Both the position numbers and the translations under genes were made by a program. Below the pieces are notes generated by a model that saw nothing but the letters and a program-made list of their open reading frames with translations, was not told the origin of the DNA and did no database searches. Positions 32,454-42,853 of a DNA stretch of 64,000 nt are shown one piece after another (within the stretch, counting starts at the first letter, position 1; every line of letters begins with the position of its first letter). This DNA comes from Hyphomicrobiales bacterium. GTDB lineage: Bacteria; Pseudomonadota; Alphaproteobacteria; Rhizobiales; Rhizobiaceae. The stretch is taken from positions 62,001 through 126,000 of the forward strand of contig JAFKJU010000017.1 in assembly GCA_017305935.1 (NCBI GenBank), read 5' to 3'.

Positions 32454-32549
32454 ATGTTCGGGTCTTTTTTGGGAGTTCTACTCTGCGCCGCTGCCGTCGC
32501 ACTGTTCTTCGGCCCCCCGCCCCGCTGGCCGCAGGATGAGGAATGGTAA
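32454..32549 (+). CDS. 31-aa single-helix membrane microprotein
   Basis: A short open frame encodes MFGSFLGVLLCAAAVALFFG followed by a Pro/Trp-rich polar tail ending DEEW. GGAAGG is at 32441-32446, eight bases ahead of the ATG. One membrane helix and an acidic tail are typical of small bacterial membrane proteins. There is no evidence beyond the sequence, and conservation was not checked. Confidence 0.45.
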   Translation: MFGSFLGVLLCAAAVALFFGPPPRWPQDEEW

Positions 32550-32741
32550 ACTCCGCCATCCAGACGAATGGGATCGCCGCCGTGGTCCCATTCGCGAATC
32601 AGACATCCGGCCTCACGGACATGCCGTCGCCATCTGGAACACACCGAATCTAAAACGAAGGAAAAGCCAAAAAGCCCAGCATCGAAGCGAGCTGAATTTC
32701 TTCAGGTCGAACTTTAGAAGTTTCTGCCAAGCTATTGAAAG

Positions 32742-32817
<76 letters not shown>

Positions 32818-33002
32818 GTCGGCCCCGTTTCCGGTGGCGTGAGAGGGCGTATAAAGGGGATTCCCCACCTTGTCTAGCGCCCCTCCGCAAAAAATCGAAA
32901 ATTGTGAAAGTTTTTTTTCAGAGTGCCCGGCCTCGGCTGTTACTGCTCGTATTTTTCGGCATGAACAGGCATGAAAACAAGAAGATAAGCCTCCAAAAAA
33001 AT

Positions 33003-33914
33003 TCAGAGATTCAGCGTGCCGCTGGCAAGTCGCACGGCCTGACCGCCGATGCGGGCACCGGAAATGTCCTGAGCCTCCACATCGATATGCAGGTGGATGA
33101 AGGACGGGCGGCCCATTTCGGCGCCCTGCTCGACGATTATCGCGTGATGCCCGTCCGGCAGCGCATCGAAATGGCGGATCGCGCCCGAAAGGGCCGCCAC
33201 GGCCGCACCGGTGGCCGGATCCTCCGCAATGCCCATGTCGGGGGAAAACATGCGCGCATGGAATTTGGCCTGATGGTTCACGCCACCGCGGCAATAGACA
33301 TAGGCCGAGGTCAAGCGTCCCTCGCAGAAGGGCGCGGTGCGCTCCCACAGACCGGTGTCGAAATCCACCTTGGTGGCCGCGTTGAGGTCGTGGACCGGGA
33401 TCATCAGGAAGGGCACGCCGGCGCTCCAGATCGACGGAACATGGTTCTCGAATCCGATCTCGCGGATGCTGAGGCCCAGCGCATCCGCCAGCCCCTGGCG
33501 GTCGAGCGGCATGGCGATCTCGGCCGATTTGCGCGGCAGGTCGAATTCGGCAAAGCCCGCTTTGCCCTCGCGCAGCTTGACCGCACAGCGGACCGGCCCG
33601 ACATTTTCCTCCAGCACGGAGACCAGATCGAGCGTGCCGTCGCCGTGCTCGCGCTCGGCCAGCGCAATGGCCGCACCGACCGTCGGATGCCCGGCGAACG
33701 GCAATTCCCGCGCCGGCGTGAAGATGCGCACGCGCGCCGCATGGCCGGGGCTTTCCGGCGCCGACAGGAACACCGTTTCCGACAGGTTCATCTCGGCGGC
33801 GATGCGCTGCATCGTGTCATCCGCCAGGCCATCTCCATCGAACACCACCGCCAGCGGGTTGCCCGCCAGTTTCGTATCGGTGAAGACATCGTAGATGCTG
33901 TAGGCACGCGTCAC
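33003..33914 (-). CDS. PhzF family isomerase-like protein
   Basis: Cytoplasmic 303-aa protein with the two-lobed PhzF/diaminopimelate epimerase-like fold. Signatures are YDVFTDTKLAGNPLAVVFDG, the catalytic region AAEMNLSETVFL (Glu in NLSET), FTPARELPFAGHPTVGAA and MGIAEDPATGAAVAALSG. True PhzF makes phenazines, but no phenazine genes are near, so this is one of the common stand-alone members with unknown substrate. The NUDIX gene lies 54 bases upstream of its start on the same strand. Confidence 0.86.
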   Translation of the reverse strand: MTRAYSIYDVFTDTKLAGNPLAVVFDGDGLADDTMQRIAAEMNLSETVFLSAPESPGHAARVRIFTPARELPFAGHPTVGAAIALAEREHGDGTLDLVSVLEENVGPVRCAVKLREGKAGFAEFDLPRKSAEIAMPLDRQGLADALGLSIREIGFENHVPSIWSAGVPFLMIPVHDLNAATKVDFDTGLWERTAPFCEGRLTSAYVYCRGGVNHQAKFHARMFSPDMGIAEDPATGAAVAALSGAIRHFDALPDGHHAIIVEQGAEMGRPSFIHLHIDVEAQDISGARIGGQAVRLASGTLNL

Positions 33915-33968
33915 GCTATTCTCCTCGGTATCAGCCTCGTGCCACCAAGGTGCAACAAGCGCTTGGGG

Positions 33969-34721
33969 TCACGCAACACCCTTTCTGCCCCCATCAACCG
34001 CTTCGAAGAATTGTCGAAGGATCGGCAGCATCATTTGGCTATAGGGATGGGCCGTCGGATCGGCCGATCGGATCGCCACCGCCGCATCGATTTCTTTCTC
34101 GTGGTCGATCGCCATATGCCGGCGAATGGCGGCCAGCAGTTCCTCGGCCGTCCGCTCGAAGCGGAAGTAGCGGTAGAGCGTCACGCGGCGACCGCGATGC
34201 AGCCCATACCACCCGGAGGCAGGCTCGGCCTCGGAAAGATCGAGCCCGGTTTCCTCCAGCACCTCACGGCGCAGATTGCCGGAGAGATCGCAGCGGCCGC
34301 CGACGATGTCGTTGGCATCCAGCGAGCCGGCGGCGCAATAGACCAGCCCGGCATTGGCCGTCTGCGGCCCCATGCGGATGGCGATGACGGCGCCATCGCT
34401 GGAGATCGGGATCGCCCAGCCGAAAATATGCACGCCGCGCAACGGCGTTTTCTGCTTGCGCCACCACAGGAAAGAGGAGAACGGCATCAGATGCCCTTCC
34501 GCCTGAAGCGCGCCGGCGGCAAGCCGCACCCGGTCGAAAAACACCATGCGGCCATCGAACAGCGCCGGATTGGCGGCGATTTCATCACGCCAGTTTTCCG
34601 CCGCAGCGGCCGATTCGGCCGCATGAAAGGGATGATCGCCCGGCATCACCACGAGATCGATGGACTGCAGCGGAAACACCTGCATTTCCGCCGGCCCGTT
34701 TTCGGGAAACAGCCCGCTCAT
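33969..34721 (-). CDS. NUDIX hydrolase
   Basis: Cytoplasmic 250-aa protein. The Nudix box is recognised in GNLRREVLEETGLDLSEAEP, with the REVLEETG core that binds Mg2+ and hydrolyses a nucleoside diphosphate linked to another group. The N-terminal 120 residues form an extra domain of unknown role. ATG 34721 overlaps the preceding endonuclease-like gene by 4 bases (ATGA), so the two are coupled. The substrate is unknown. Confidence 0.84.
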   Translation of the reverse strand: MSGLFPENGPAEMQVFPLQSIDLVVMPGDHPFHAAESAAAAENWRDEIAANPALFDGRMVFFDRVRLAAGALQAEGHLMPFSSFLWWRKQKTPLRGVHIFGWAIPISSDGAVIAIRMGPQTANAGLVYCAAGSLDANDIVGGRCDLSGNLRREVLEETGLDLSEAEPASGWYGLHRGRRVTLYRYFRFERTAEELLAAIRRHMAIDHEKEIDAAVAIRSADPTAHPYSQMMLPILRQFFEAVDGGRKGVA

Positions 34722-35824
34722 GCCAGATCGAGCGTCATGACGACGGGGCAATGGTCGGACGCCTTCGGCCGGTCCCAGCCGATGCGCGGATAGCGCTCCA
34801 CCGCCTGCCCCGGCGGAAAGAGGGTGCGGAACGGCTGACCGGCGCGAACGATCTCAGGAATGCGGCCGGCATTGGTTTCGGCCAGATGCGGCGACAGCAG
34901 GATATAATCGAGCTGGCACAGATGCTGCTCGGCCGGCCCGCGCGAATGATAGAGCGTCCAGCGATCCATGATGTCTCGGCGGCGCATCGGGTTTTCGACG
35001 AAGCCGTCATGGGTCAGCACGTCGAGGCTGCTTTTCGGCTCACTGGCCGGCACGAAACGATAGCCATTGCGGCGGTCGCCTTCAATGACGATGCGCTCCT
35101 GGTAGTCGTTGAAATCGCCGCAGATGGCGAAGCGTTTGCGCGCGGTGTTGCCGACGCCGAATCGCTGCTCGACGATCTGGCGCACGGCCTGCGCTTCCGC
35201 CATGCGGATCGGCATGGTCGCTTCGCGCCCGTCCGCGCCTTCGCGGCCCGGCCCCATGGATTTGAAATGCACCACGTAGAGCGTCAGCGCCTCGCCGCCG
35301 ATGCGCAGGTCGAGTTCCAGGCAGTCGCGCTTGAAAATCTTCTCTTCGGGATTGGCCGACAGGACGATGCCGGCGCCGGGCTTCAACTCGCGATAGGTCA
35401 TGCCGGCATGGCTCTTGATGTCGACCAGCTCGATACGCTCGCCATCCAGCGTCTCCTCACGCATCAGCACGGCAACGTCGATGCCCCGGGTGTCATTGCC
35501 CTCGACCAGGAATTTCTGGCGATAGCCATTGCCGACCATGCGATAGAGATAGCCGTATTCGAAGGCATGCAGGGCCGCCATGTCGTCCACTTCCTGCAGG
35601 CAAAGGATATCGGCATCCGCATCGGCGATCGCCAGGGCGGAGTGCTGGCGGGTGTCGTCGGTGGAGGAAATCATCCGCGCCTCCTCCAGCCGCTTGTACT
35701 GCTCCTCCCCCTGCACCGAAAACAGCCTGATCACCCGATCCTGCCGCAACTGGTTTCGAAAGCCGGTGAAATCGAAACGCGTCATCAGGTTTTCGACATT
35801 GAAGGTTGCGAGGCGCAGGGACAT
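34718..35824 (-). CDS. Endonuclease/exonuclease/phosphatase family protein
   Basis: 368-aa metal-dependent EEP-fold hydrolase. Signatures are LRLATFNVENLMTRFD, ILCLQEVDDM (metal Glu), YVVHFKSMG, ICGDFNDYQ and ASDHCPVV. ATG 35824 is chosen because CCGGAAG precedes it and the family normally begins here; an open frame runs further upstream only because it crosses RIME repeats. It may act on DNA, RNA or a phosphate ester. It is coupled to the NUDIX gene after it. Confidence 0.86.
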   Translation of the reverse strand: MSLRLATFNVENLMTRFDFTGFRNQLRQDRVIRLFSVQGEEQYKRLEEARMISSTDDTRQHSALAIADADADILCLQEVDDMAALHAFEYGYLYRMVGNGYRQKFLVEGNDTRGIDVAVLMREETLDGERIELVDIKSHAGMTYRELKPGAGIVLSANPEEKIFKRDCLELDLRIGGEALTLYVVHFKSMGPGREGADGREATMPIRMAEAQAVRQIVEQRFGVGNTARKRFAICGDFNDYQERIVIEGDRRNGYRFVPASEPKSSLDVLTHDGFVENPMRRRDIMDRWTLYHSRGPAEQHLCQLDYILLSPHLAETNAGRIPEIVRAGQPFRTLFPPGQAVERYPRIGWDRPKASDHCPVVMTLDLA

Positions 35825-35857
35825 GCATGACTTCCGGTTCGAGCTTTGCCGCAGACT

Positions 35858-35961
35858 AGAGCATGTCGCGCAAAAGTGTGCAGCAGTTTTGCGAGGACGA
35901 CATGCGAAAAACAAAAATCGAAACCGCGAAGAGCGAATCTGAAAGATCGTGACGCGCTTTG
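35858..35961. repeat. RIME-like repeat, variant A
   Basis: Starts GAGCATGTCGCGCAAAAGTG and ends CGTGACGCGCTTTG. Arms GCATGTCG and CGACATGC form the first palindrome. This variant, with GCGAATCTGAAAGATCG in its second half, is common in rhizobial genomes and is followed head-to-tail by variant B. Confidence 0.75.
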
Positions 35962-36061
35962 GAGCATTTCCAGGAAAAGTGGATACCGGTTTTCCGTCTG
36001 GAAATGCGAAAAAAACAATGAGGTAGAGTGTTTTCGCGTCCGAAGAAAAGCGGAAACGCTT
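35961..36061. repeat. RIME-like repeat, variant B
   Basis: Same length and palindromes as the copy at 8046-8146, starting GAGCATTTCCAGGAAAAGTG and ending AAAAGCGGAAACGCT. Confidence 0.8.
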
Positions 36062-36210
36062 TGCCGCAAGGCGCGCGAAAGCAAATTCCAAATGTCAAAA
36101 AAAGTCCGGAAACTGGTAAGCCGTATATATTTTTTTATATCCGGCAAACGGTTAGCGTCGGCGGGTGCAACCTCCGCCGTCCCACGGACGCGCCAACCCC
36201 GGAAAAAAAC

Positions 36211-36585
36211 ATGCCTTCGATCAAGCCCTTGTCCATGCTTGCCTTCGCCGCCGGTCTCGTGGCCGCCGTGCTGCCTGCTATTGCCCATGCGAGCGACAGC
36301 TTTGGCGCCATCGCCTATTCGCGGGAGACAGGGTCACTCGGCTGGTCCTACGATCACCCCTCGCGCCGCGCGGCCGAGCGCACCGCCATGAACAATTGCG
36401 GCGAGAGCGATTGCGAGGTTCTGTGGTTCAAGAATGCCTGCGGCGCCATCGCCGCCGGGCCGGATGGCTGGGGCTCCGGCTGGGGCAACAACCGCCGCCG
36501 CGCCGAGCGCGAGGCGGTCAATAGCTGCGCCAGCTATTCCGATGACTGCTCGGTCATCCGCTGGCAGTGCTCCGGCGCGCGTTGA
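36211..36585 (+). CDS. DUF4189-domain secreted protein
   Basis: 124-aa exported protein. Signal peptide MLAFAAGLVAAVLPAIAHA, then a DUF4189 domain with the repeat-like GAIAYSRETGSLGWSYDHPS, RRAAERTAMNNCGESDCEVL, WFKNACGAIAAG and RAEREAVNSCASYSDDC. Six or so cysteines are likely disulphide-bonded in the periplasm. ATG 36211 is used. The function is unknown. A terminator follows. Confidence 0.8.
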   Translation: MPSIKPLSMLAFAAGLVAAVLPAIAHASDSFGAIAYSRETGSLGWSYDHPSRRAAERTAMNNCGESDCEVLWFKNACGAIAAGPDGWGSGWGNNRRRAEREAVNSCASYSDDCSVIRWQCSGAR

Positions 36586-36592
36586 GACGAAA

Positions 36593-36612
36593 AAGGGGCC
36601 TCGCGGCCCCTT
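36593..36612. terminator. Bidirectional terminator
   Basis: Stem AAGGGGCC/GGCCCCTT with loop TCGC between convergent genes. The minus strand has a five-T run after it. Confidence 0.85.
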
Positions 36613-36616
36613 CACC

Positions 36617-37846
36617 TTATGCGGCCGCCTGCTGCATCTCGCCGGCGATCAGCGTGCCGAGACGACGGATGCCCTCGTCGATCATTTGGTCGTTGGCGCA
36701 GGAGAAGCTGAGGCGCAACGTATTGGCGCCGGAGCCATCGGCGAAGAAGGCCTTGCCCGGCACGAAGGCGACCTTGACCGTCTCAAGCGATTTCGCCAGC
36801 AGCGCGGCGCCATCCATGCCTTCTGGCAACGCCACCCAGATGAACATGCCGCCTTCCGGTTTCGTCCAATGCGTTCCCTCCGGCATGTATTTCGTCAGGG
36901 CCGCCAGCATCGCGTCGCGCCGCTGCCGATAGGCGGCGTGGATCTTGGCCACCTGGGCCTCGAAATGGCGTGAGGCGACATGGGCGATGGCGATCTGGTT
37001 GATGGTCGAGGAATGCAGATCGGCGGCCTGCTTCATCAGCACCAGCTTGCGGATGACGGTGGAATTGGCAACGATGTAGCCGACGCGCAGACCCGGCGCC
37101 AGGGTCTTGGAGAAGCTGCCGCAATAGATGGTGCGCGTCGCCTCGATGCCGCCCTTGCGGGCAATTTCCAGCGCCATGATCGGCGGGATGCTCTCGCCGT
37201 CATACCGCAGCGACTGGTAGGCGGCATCCTCGATCAGGGCGATATCCAGATCGTCGGCAAGATCGATGGCGCGCTCGCGCGCCGCGCGGTCGAAGGTCTC
37301 GCCGGTCGGATTGGAGAATTCCGCCGTGAGATAGGCGAATTTGACGCGCCCGCCGGTCTTTGCCGCTGCCGCGCGATAGGACTCCGGCGTGCGGTTCCCG
37401 TTCAGCGTCAACTGGTCGTAGGCCGGCTCATAGGCATTGAAGGCCTGCAACGCGCCGAGATAGGTCGGCCAGGTGACGAGCGCGGTATCGCCCGGCGACA
37501 GGAACAGTTTTCCGAGATAATCCAGCCCCTGCTGCGAGCCGGAGACGATGAAGACATTCTCGGCGCCGCAGGCGATGCCGAGCTTGCCCATCTCGCCGGC
37601 CAGCCATTCGCGCAACGGCTTGTAGCCCTCGCTGACCGAATACTGCAGGGCGGCATTGACCGTGCCGTCGCTAAAAATATCGGCATAGGCCGCCTTGAAC
37701 TCTTCGTCCGGAAACAGCGCCGGATCGGGAATGCCGCCGGCAAAGGAGATGATCTCCGGCTGGTCGAGCAGTTTCAGCAATTCGCGGATTTCCGATGCGC
37801 GCATCCGCGAGGAACGCGTGGCGAAGATATGGTCCCAATCCAGCAT
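36617..37846 (-). CDS. PLP-dependent aminotransferase (fold type I)
   Basis: Cytoplasmic 409-aa aminotransferase of the class I/II group near 2-aminoadipate and MocR-like aminotransferases. Signatures are SFAGGIPDPALFPDEEF, QYSVSEGYKPLREWLAGEMG, FIVSGSQQGLDYLGKLFL, EDAAYQSLRYDG and the PLP lysine in CGSFSKTLAPGLRVGYI. No DNA-binding domain is present, so it is an enzyme and not a regulator. GGAGG lies shortly before ATG 37846. The substrate is not clear. A GTCA-N7-TGAC inverted repeat at 37899-37913 upstream may be an operator. Confidence 0.88.
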   Translation of the reverse strand: MLDWDHIFATRSSRMRASEIRELLKLLDQPEIISFAGGIPDPALFPDEEFKAAYADIFSDGTVNAALQYSVSEGYKPLREWLAGEMGKLGIACGAENVFIVSGSQQGLDYLGKLFLSPGDTALVTWPTYLGALQAFNAYEPAYDQLTLNGNRTPESYRAAAAKTGGRVKFAYLTAEFSNPTGETFDRAARERAIDLADDLDIALIEDAAYQSLRYDGESIPPIMALEIARKGGIEATRTIYCGSFSKTLAPGLRVGYIVANSTVIRKLVLMKQAADLHSSTINQIAIAHVASRHFEAQVAKIHAAYRQRRDAMLAALTKYMPEGTHWTKPEGGMFIWVALPEGMDGAALLAKSLETVKVAFVPGKAFFADGSGANTLRLSFSCANDQMIDEGIRRLGTLIAGEMQQAAA

Positions 37847-38027
37847 GGTCTTTCCTCCGTTTGTCGTTTTCGACAGAGGACCACGGACGGAAATTTATGT
37901 CAACAATGCTGACCTATTTCCGAGGAAGAATTCGCCGTTACGCAAACATCGCCGCCCGGATGTGCATTCCTTAAAATTGTCGCGAATTGTTTTTGAGAAT
38001 TTTTAGAGACAATACCTATGGTTGCTT

Positions 38028-38657
38028 ATGGTCGAGATTACACAATGGAAATATGCGAGCCGGCATAAAAGAAACAGCCAGAAGCGCTTCGCAGCCCTCA
38101 TAAGCTGTATTGTTGCCACCGCTTTCATAGGCGGAGCAGTGGCGGAGACCATGCTGCGGGACGCAAGCTTAGGCGAAGGATTGCATCGCACCTTCAATCA
38201 TCTGGCAAACACGCTCCTACCATCATCGAATCCTGTGAAAATCGTCAGCGAAAATGTGCCAATCTTCGAGATCGATCCCGTCGAAACATCCATACCGGCG
38301 CAAAACTTCCACAGCAACTGGGAGCGTTGCGGAAAAGGCAAGCGGGTAACTTGTGTGGTTGATGGCGACACGGTCTGGCTCGACGGCGAAAAGATCCGCG
38401 TCGCCGATATCGATACACCCGAGATCACCAATCCGAAATGCCGTTCCGAACGGGAACGCGGCGAGCGAGCCGCCAACAGATTGGTATCGCTCCTGAATCA
38501 AGGGGCAATCCGCATCGAAGGATCGGGTGATCGGGACAAAGACAAATACGGCAGATTGCTTCGGACCATCGCCGTCAACGGGCGCGGAGTTGGAGATATT
38601 TTAATCCGCGAAGAACTGGCACGCCCATGGACAGGACAACGGCGCCCTTGGTGCTGA
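38028..38657 (+). CDS. Thermonuclease (SNase-like) family protein, membrane-anchored
   Basis: 209-aa protein with an N-terminal basic stretch and one membrane helix (FAALISCIVATAFIGGAVAE), a linker, and a staphylococcal-nuclease-like domain: CVVDGDTVWLDGEKIRVADI, DTPEI, then GDRDKDKYGRLLRTIAVNGR. Catalytic-type Asp, Arg and Glu are in place. It likely acts in the periplasm or outside on nucleic acid. The first third has lower GC than its neighbours. ATG 38028 is used; TTG 38022 is an alternative. Confidence 0.8.
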   Translation: MVEITQWKYASRHKRNSQKRFAALISCIVATAFIGGAVAETMLRDASLGEGLHRTFNHLANTLLPSSNPVKIVSENVPIFEIDPVETSIPAQNFHSNWERCGKGKRVTCVVDGDTVWLDGEKIRVADIDTPEITNPKCRSERERGERAANRLVSLLNQGAIRIEGSGDRDKDKYGRLLRTIAVNGRGVGDILIREELARPWTGQRRPWC

Positions 38658-38674
38658 CCCCGCTTAAAGTGAAA

Positions 38675-38700
38675 AGGGCCGAAGCGAATGCTCCGGCCCT
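38675..38700. terminator. Terminator of ilvC (bidirectional form)
   Basis: AGGGCCG and CGGCCCT arms with a loop of about ten bases including AGC/GCT pairing. The minus strand has TTTT after the stem, at the 3' end of ilvC; the convergent nuclease gene ends on the other side. Confidence 0.75.
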
Positions 38701-38714
38701 CTCGTTCAAAGAGC

Positions 38715-40453
<1,739 letters not shown>

Positions 40454-40459
40454 GGCATG

Positions 40460-40473
40460 TACCGTACGGTACG
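40460..40473. promoter_or_regulatory. 14-bp perfect palindrome, predicted TetR operator
   Basis: GTACCGTACGGTAC is fully self-complementary and lies directly upstream of the TetR gene, overlapping the place expected for its promoter. Confidence 0.65.
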
Positions 40474-40660
40474 GTTCGTGGGTTTATGCCGCAGCCAAGC
40501 CCCCGCGTCAAGCCGGTTTTGCGGCTTTTTGGCCGAAGATGGAAACGGGGGAAGCCGGCCTTGCCACGCTTGCGAAAACCTGTGCGATCCGCAATCCTGC
40601 CGCTGGCTTGGCCGCAGCCCGAGTCCTTCTGCCTGGAGCCCTGCCGAACGGAGCATTTCC

Positions 40661-40972
40661 ATGAGATTTATCGTCCTGTCGCTTTGCATTCTGGGGCTGG
40701 GCGCCGGAACGGGTTTTGCCGCCGGCGCAAGGCAGCCGCCCTATGTCGGGCGCTGGGACTGCGGCGTCGGCGTCTTCACCTTCACCGCCGATACCTATGA
40801 TCCCGGTGACGGGCCGCTGAAGATCGACAGGATCCAGCAGCAGGACGGCGATTACCATTTCATGTTCGAGGACGGTTACGGCTTATGGGTTTCCGGCATC
40901 ACCACCACCCGCATGGGCTGGCTTTCCGATGCCAGCGGCGACGCCTTCGATTGCAAGCGCATCGGACGATAG
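40661..40972 (+). CDS. Small secreted protein
   Basis: 103-aa protein with signal peptide MRFIVLSLCILGLGAGTGFA and a mature beta-rich domain: YVGRWDCGVGVFTFTADTYD, HFMFEDGYGLWVSGITTTRM. Two cysteines could pair. GGAG lies near ATG 40661. It probably binds or shields something in the periplasm; no family was recognised. Confidence 0.72.
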   Translation: MRFIVLSLCILGLGAGTGFAAGARQPPYVGRWDCGVGVFTFTADTYDPGDGPLKIDRIQQQDGDYHFMFEDGYGLWVSGITTTRMGWLSDASGDAFDCKRIGR

Positions 40973-40990
40973 GCGATTTTCACTGCCCGC

Positions 40991-41851
40991 TCAGTGTGGC
41001 GCCGTCAGGCGGAAGGCGCCGCGAATGGCATCGGCCATGCCCTGCACGACGCGGTCATGTCCGCGCGAACCGATGACCATCACCACATTCGACTGGTCGA
41101 TGGCCGGATAGCCGTCGGCCACGGTCAATTCGCGGCAGCCCTCGGGAATGCAACTGCGCGAAAGCGGCGCAATCGCCAGCCCGGACGTGACGGCCGCGCC
41201 GAGCCCCGTCGGATTGTCGCTGACATAGGCGATGCGATAGGGAACGTTGCCCTGCTCCAGCCCGGCCAGCGCCGTCGAGCGAAACCAGCTTTCCGAGGCA
41301 TACATGGCGACCGGCAACGGCGAGCGATGATGCGTTTCATGCAGCGACGACGTCGCCCAGACGGTCGGATCGCTCATCAGCACCTCGTGATGGGTATTGC
41401 CCGCATGTTCGAACACCACGGCAAGGTCCAGTTCGCCGCGCGCCATCGCCGCGGTATTGGCGCGGGAATTGCCGTAACGCACCGTCACCTCGACATCGGG
41501 ATGCTGCAGATCGAAACTGCCGAGCAGCTTCGGCAGAACCGAATGGCCGTATTCCTCGGGAATGCCGATGCGCACCAGACCGCGCAATTGCGGCGTCGAC
41601 AGCGCCGCCGCCGTCTCGTCCAGCAGCGAAACCACGCGTCGGGCATAAGAGAGAAGCTGCCGCCCCTTCGGCGTCAGCGCCACCCCCCGTGAGCCGCGTT
41701 CGAACAGGGCGTCGCCGATGGTCTCCTCCAGCTTACGCATCTGGACGCTGATGGCCGATTGCGTGCGCCCGGCAGTATCGGCGGCGCGGGTGAAATTACC
41801 CGTTTCGGCCACCGTCAGGAAGGTCCGCAACAGATCGCTCTCCAGCTTCAT
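40991..41851 (-). CDS. LysR-family regulator, second copy of the LysR/DUF1127 arrangement
   Basis: 286-aa LysR regulator. HTH LLRTFLTVAETGNFTRAADT, with RTQSAISVQMRKLEETIGDA, then a substrate-binding-like effector domain. ATG 41851 has GAGGGGTG upstream; ORF codons before it lack a site. It is divergent from a DUF1127 gene at 42016, repeating the arrangement seen at 21180/22197. The two LysR proteins resemble each other through the HTH and the GQNVPYRIAYVSDN/KRPYRIAYLSAH segment, so they look like paralogues. Confidence 0.85.
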   Translation of the reverse strand: MKLESDLLRTFLTVAETGNFTRAADTAGRTQSAISVQMRKLEETIGDALFERGSRGVALTPKGRQLLSYARRVVSLLDETAAALSTPQLRGLVRIGIPEEYGHSVLPKLLGSFDLQHPDVEVTVRYGNSRANTAAMARGELDLAVVFEHAGNTHHEVLMSDPTVWATSSLHETHHRSPLPVAMYASESWFRSTALAGLEQGNVPYRIAYVSDNPTGLGAAVTSGLAIAPLSRSCIPEGCRELTVADGYPAIDQSNVVMVIGSRGHDRVVQGMADAIRGAFRLTAPH

Positions 41852-42015
41852 AGCACCCCTCGCCAGCCATGAACGAATTCTATTGCTGATATTCTTTCTA
41901 TTCGTTTGTGAAATGTCAACCGTTGAAGTCAAATGGGAATCAGAGCGGAGGTGGCACGAATTCCAGGTGGCCTCGCCGCTTCCACTCCTGACAACAGGCT
42001 CTTATGGAGGAATAG

Positions 42016-42231
42016 ATGGAACGGATGCGCAAGCAGGGCGGCCTGCTGGCGGCGCTTGCCGCATTGCCTGAATTTCTGCTTCGCCGGCGGCTGGAACGAA
42101 GCCGCGCCGAAGCCTTGAAGGCGCTGATCGGCCGTAACGACAATCATCTTCTCGACGATATCGGCATGGGCGACATCGACCGTCCCGCGGCCTTCCCGCC
42201 GACGACGAACCGCAAACCCTGGATGCTCTGA
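42016..42231 (+). CDS. DUF1127-family small protein
   Basis: 71-aa basic protein. Residues 20-50 hold the DUF1127 core: [20 protein letters not shown] and NHLLDDIGMGDIDRPA. GGAGG lies before ATG 42016. Divergent from the LysR gene at 40991. DUF1127 proteins in relatives affect RNA maturation and phosphate or fucose metabolism; the role here is not known. Confidence 0.78.
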   Translation: MERMRKQGGLLAALAALPEFLLRRRLERSRAEALKALIGRNDNHLLDDIGMGDIDRPAAFPPTTNRKPWML

Positions 42232-42236
42232 ACCGC

Positions 42237-42656
42237 TCAGCCATTCTCGCGGTCGTAGCGCTCGCGCGCCGCCTTGACGGCGGCGTGGTTGGCCTCGGCC
42301 CAGTTCAGCAACTGCGACAGAGGTTCATACAGTGCCCGGCCGAGATCGGTCATGCGATATTCGACGCTCGGCGGCTTGGTCGGAAACACCTCACGCTCAA
42401 TATAGCCGTCACGCTGCAATTCGCCCAGCGTCTGCGTCAGCATGCGCTGAGAAATATCCGGGATCATCCGCCGCAATTCCCCGAAGCGATAGGGCCGCTG
42501 CGACAGCGCATCGATCAGCAGCGTCGACCATTTGCCGCCGATCTGGTTCAGCATGTCCCGCACAGGACAATTGCCGAAATCCAACCCTCTCAGATCGACA
42601 TTGCGCGCCGGGACTGCCGCAGGCGACGATTGGGGCTTCAATGAGACGACGGCCAT
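42237..42656 (-). CDS. HxlR-family redox-responsive regulator (QorR/YtfH-like)
   Basis: 139-aa winged-helix regulator. The HxlR core is [20 protein letters not shown], followed by [21 protein letters not shown] single conserved Cys near the N-terminus (C30, in GNCPVRD) is the thiol or quinone sensor in QorR- and HypR-type members. It is divergent from a quinone-reductase-like gene with a 197-bp gap, as in ytfH/ytfG pairs. It probably represses that gene until oxidised. Confidence 0.87.
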   Translation of the reverse strand: MAVVSLKPQSSPAAVPARNVDLRGLDFGNCPVRDMLNQIGGKWSTLLIDALSQRPYRFGELRRMIPDISQRMLTQTLGELQRDGYIEREVFPTKPPSVEYRMTDLGRALYEPLSQLLNWAEANHAAVKAARERYDRENG

Positions 42657-42853
42657 GCATGGTTCCCTTTTGGTAACGTAGGATGCAAAAACTGCCTTCT
42701 TTACAGCGCGCAGTCAATTCCTAATCTAGCGCTGGTCTCTTTTTGAGACCGCAGGAGCTTGTCTGGGAAATCTGGAAACGGTTTTCCCGATGGACAGACG
42801 GAAAAGGAAATTGAGCGGAATTCTCCGCCGAACCGAAGGTCAGGACAGAACCC

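Larger units (their letters stand above)
35825..36210. other. Intergenic region occupied mostly by tandem RIME-like repeats
   Basis: This 386-bp gap separates two divergent genes. About 200 bp of it is two adjacent repeats (35858-35961 and 35961-36061). The rest (36062-36210) is A/T-rich near 36100-36150 and probably holds the promoter of the DUF4189 gene. I see no gene; open frames over the repeats are produced by the repeats. Confidence 0.7.

Noticed and set aside
32239-32559. 106-aa minus-strand open frame
   Set aside because: It lacks a ribosome site and recognisable features; the plus-strand 31-aa frame in the same place is better supported.
34718-36091. Long N-terminal extension of the EEP-family gene
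   Set aside because: The extra codons lie in RIME-like repeats (encoding KPVSTFPGNA-type peptide); the conserved protein begins at 35824.
42763-42796. Possible further RIME copy before the quinone reductase gene
   Set aside because: Only CTGGAAACGGTTTTCCCGA resembles the core, and the outer arms are missing.
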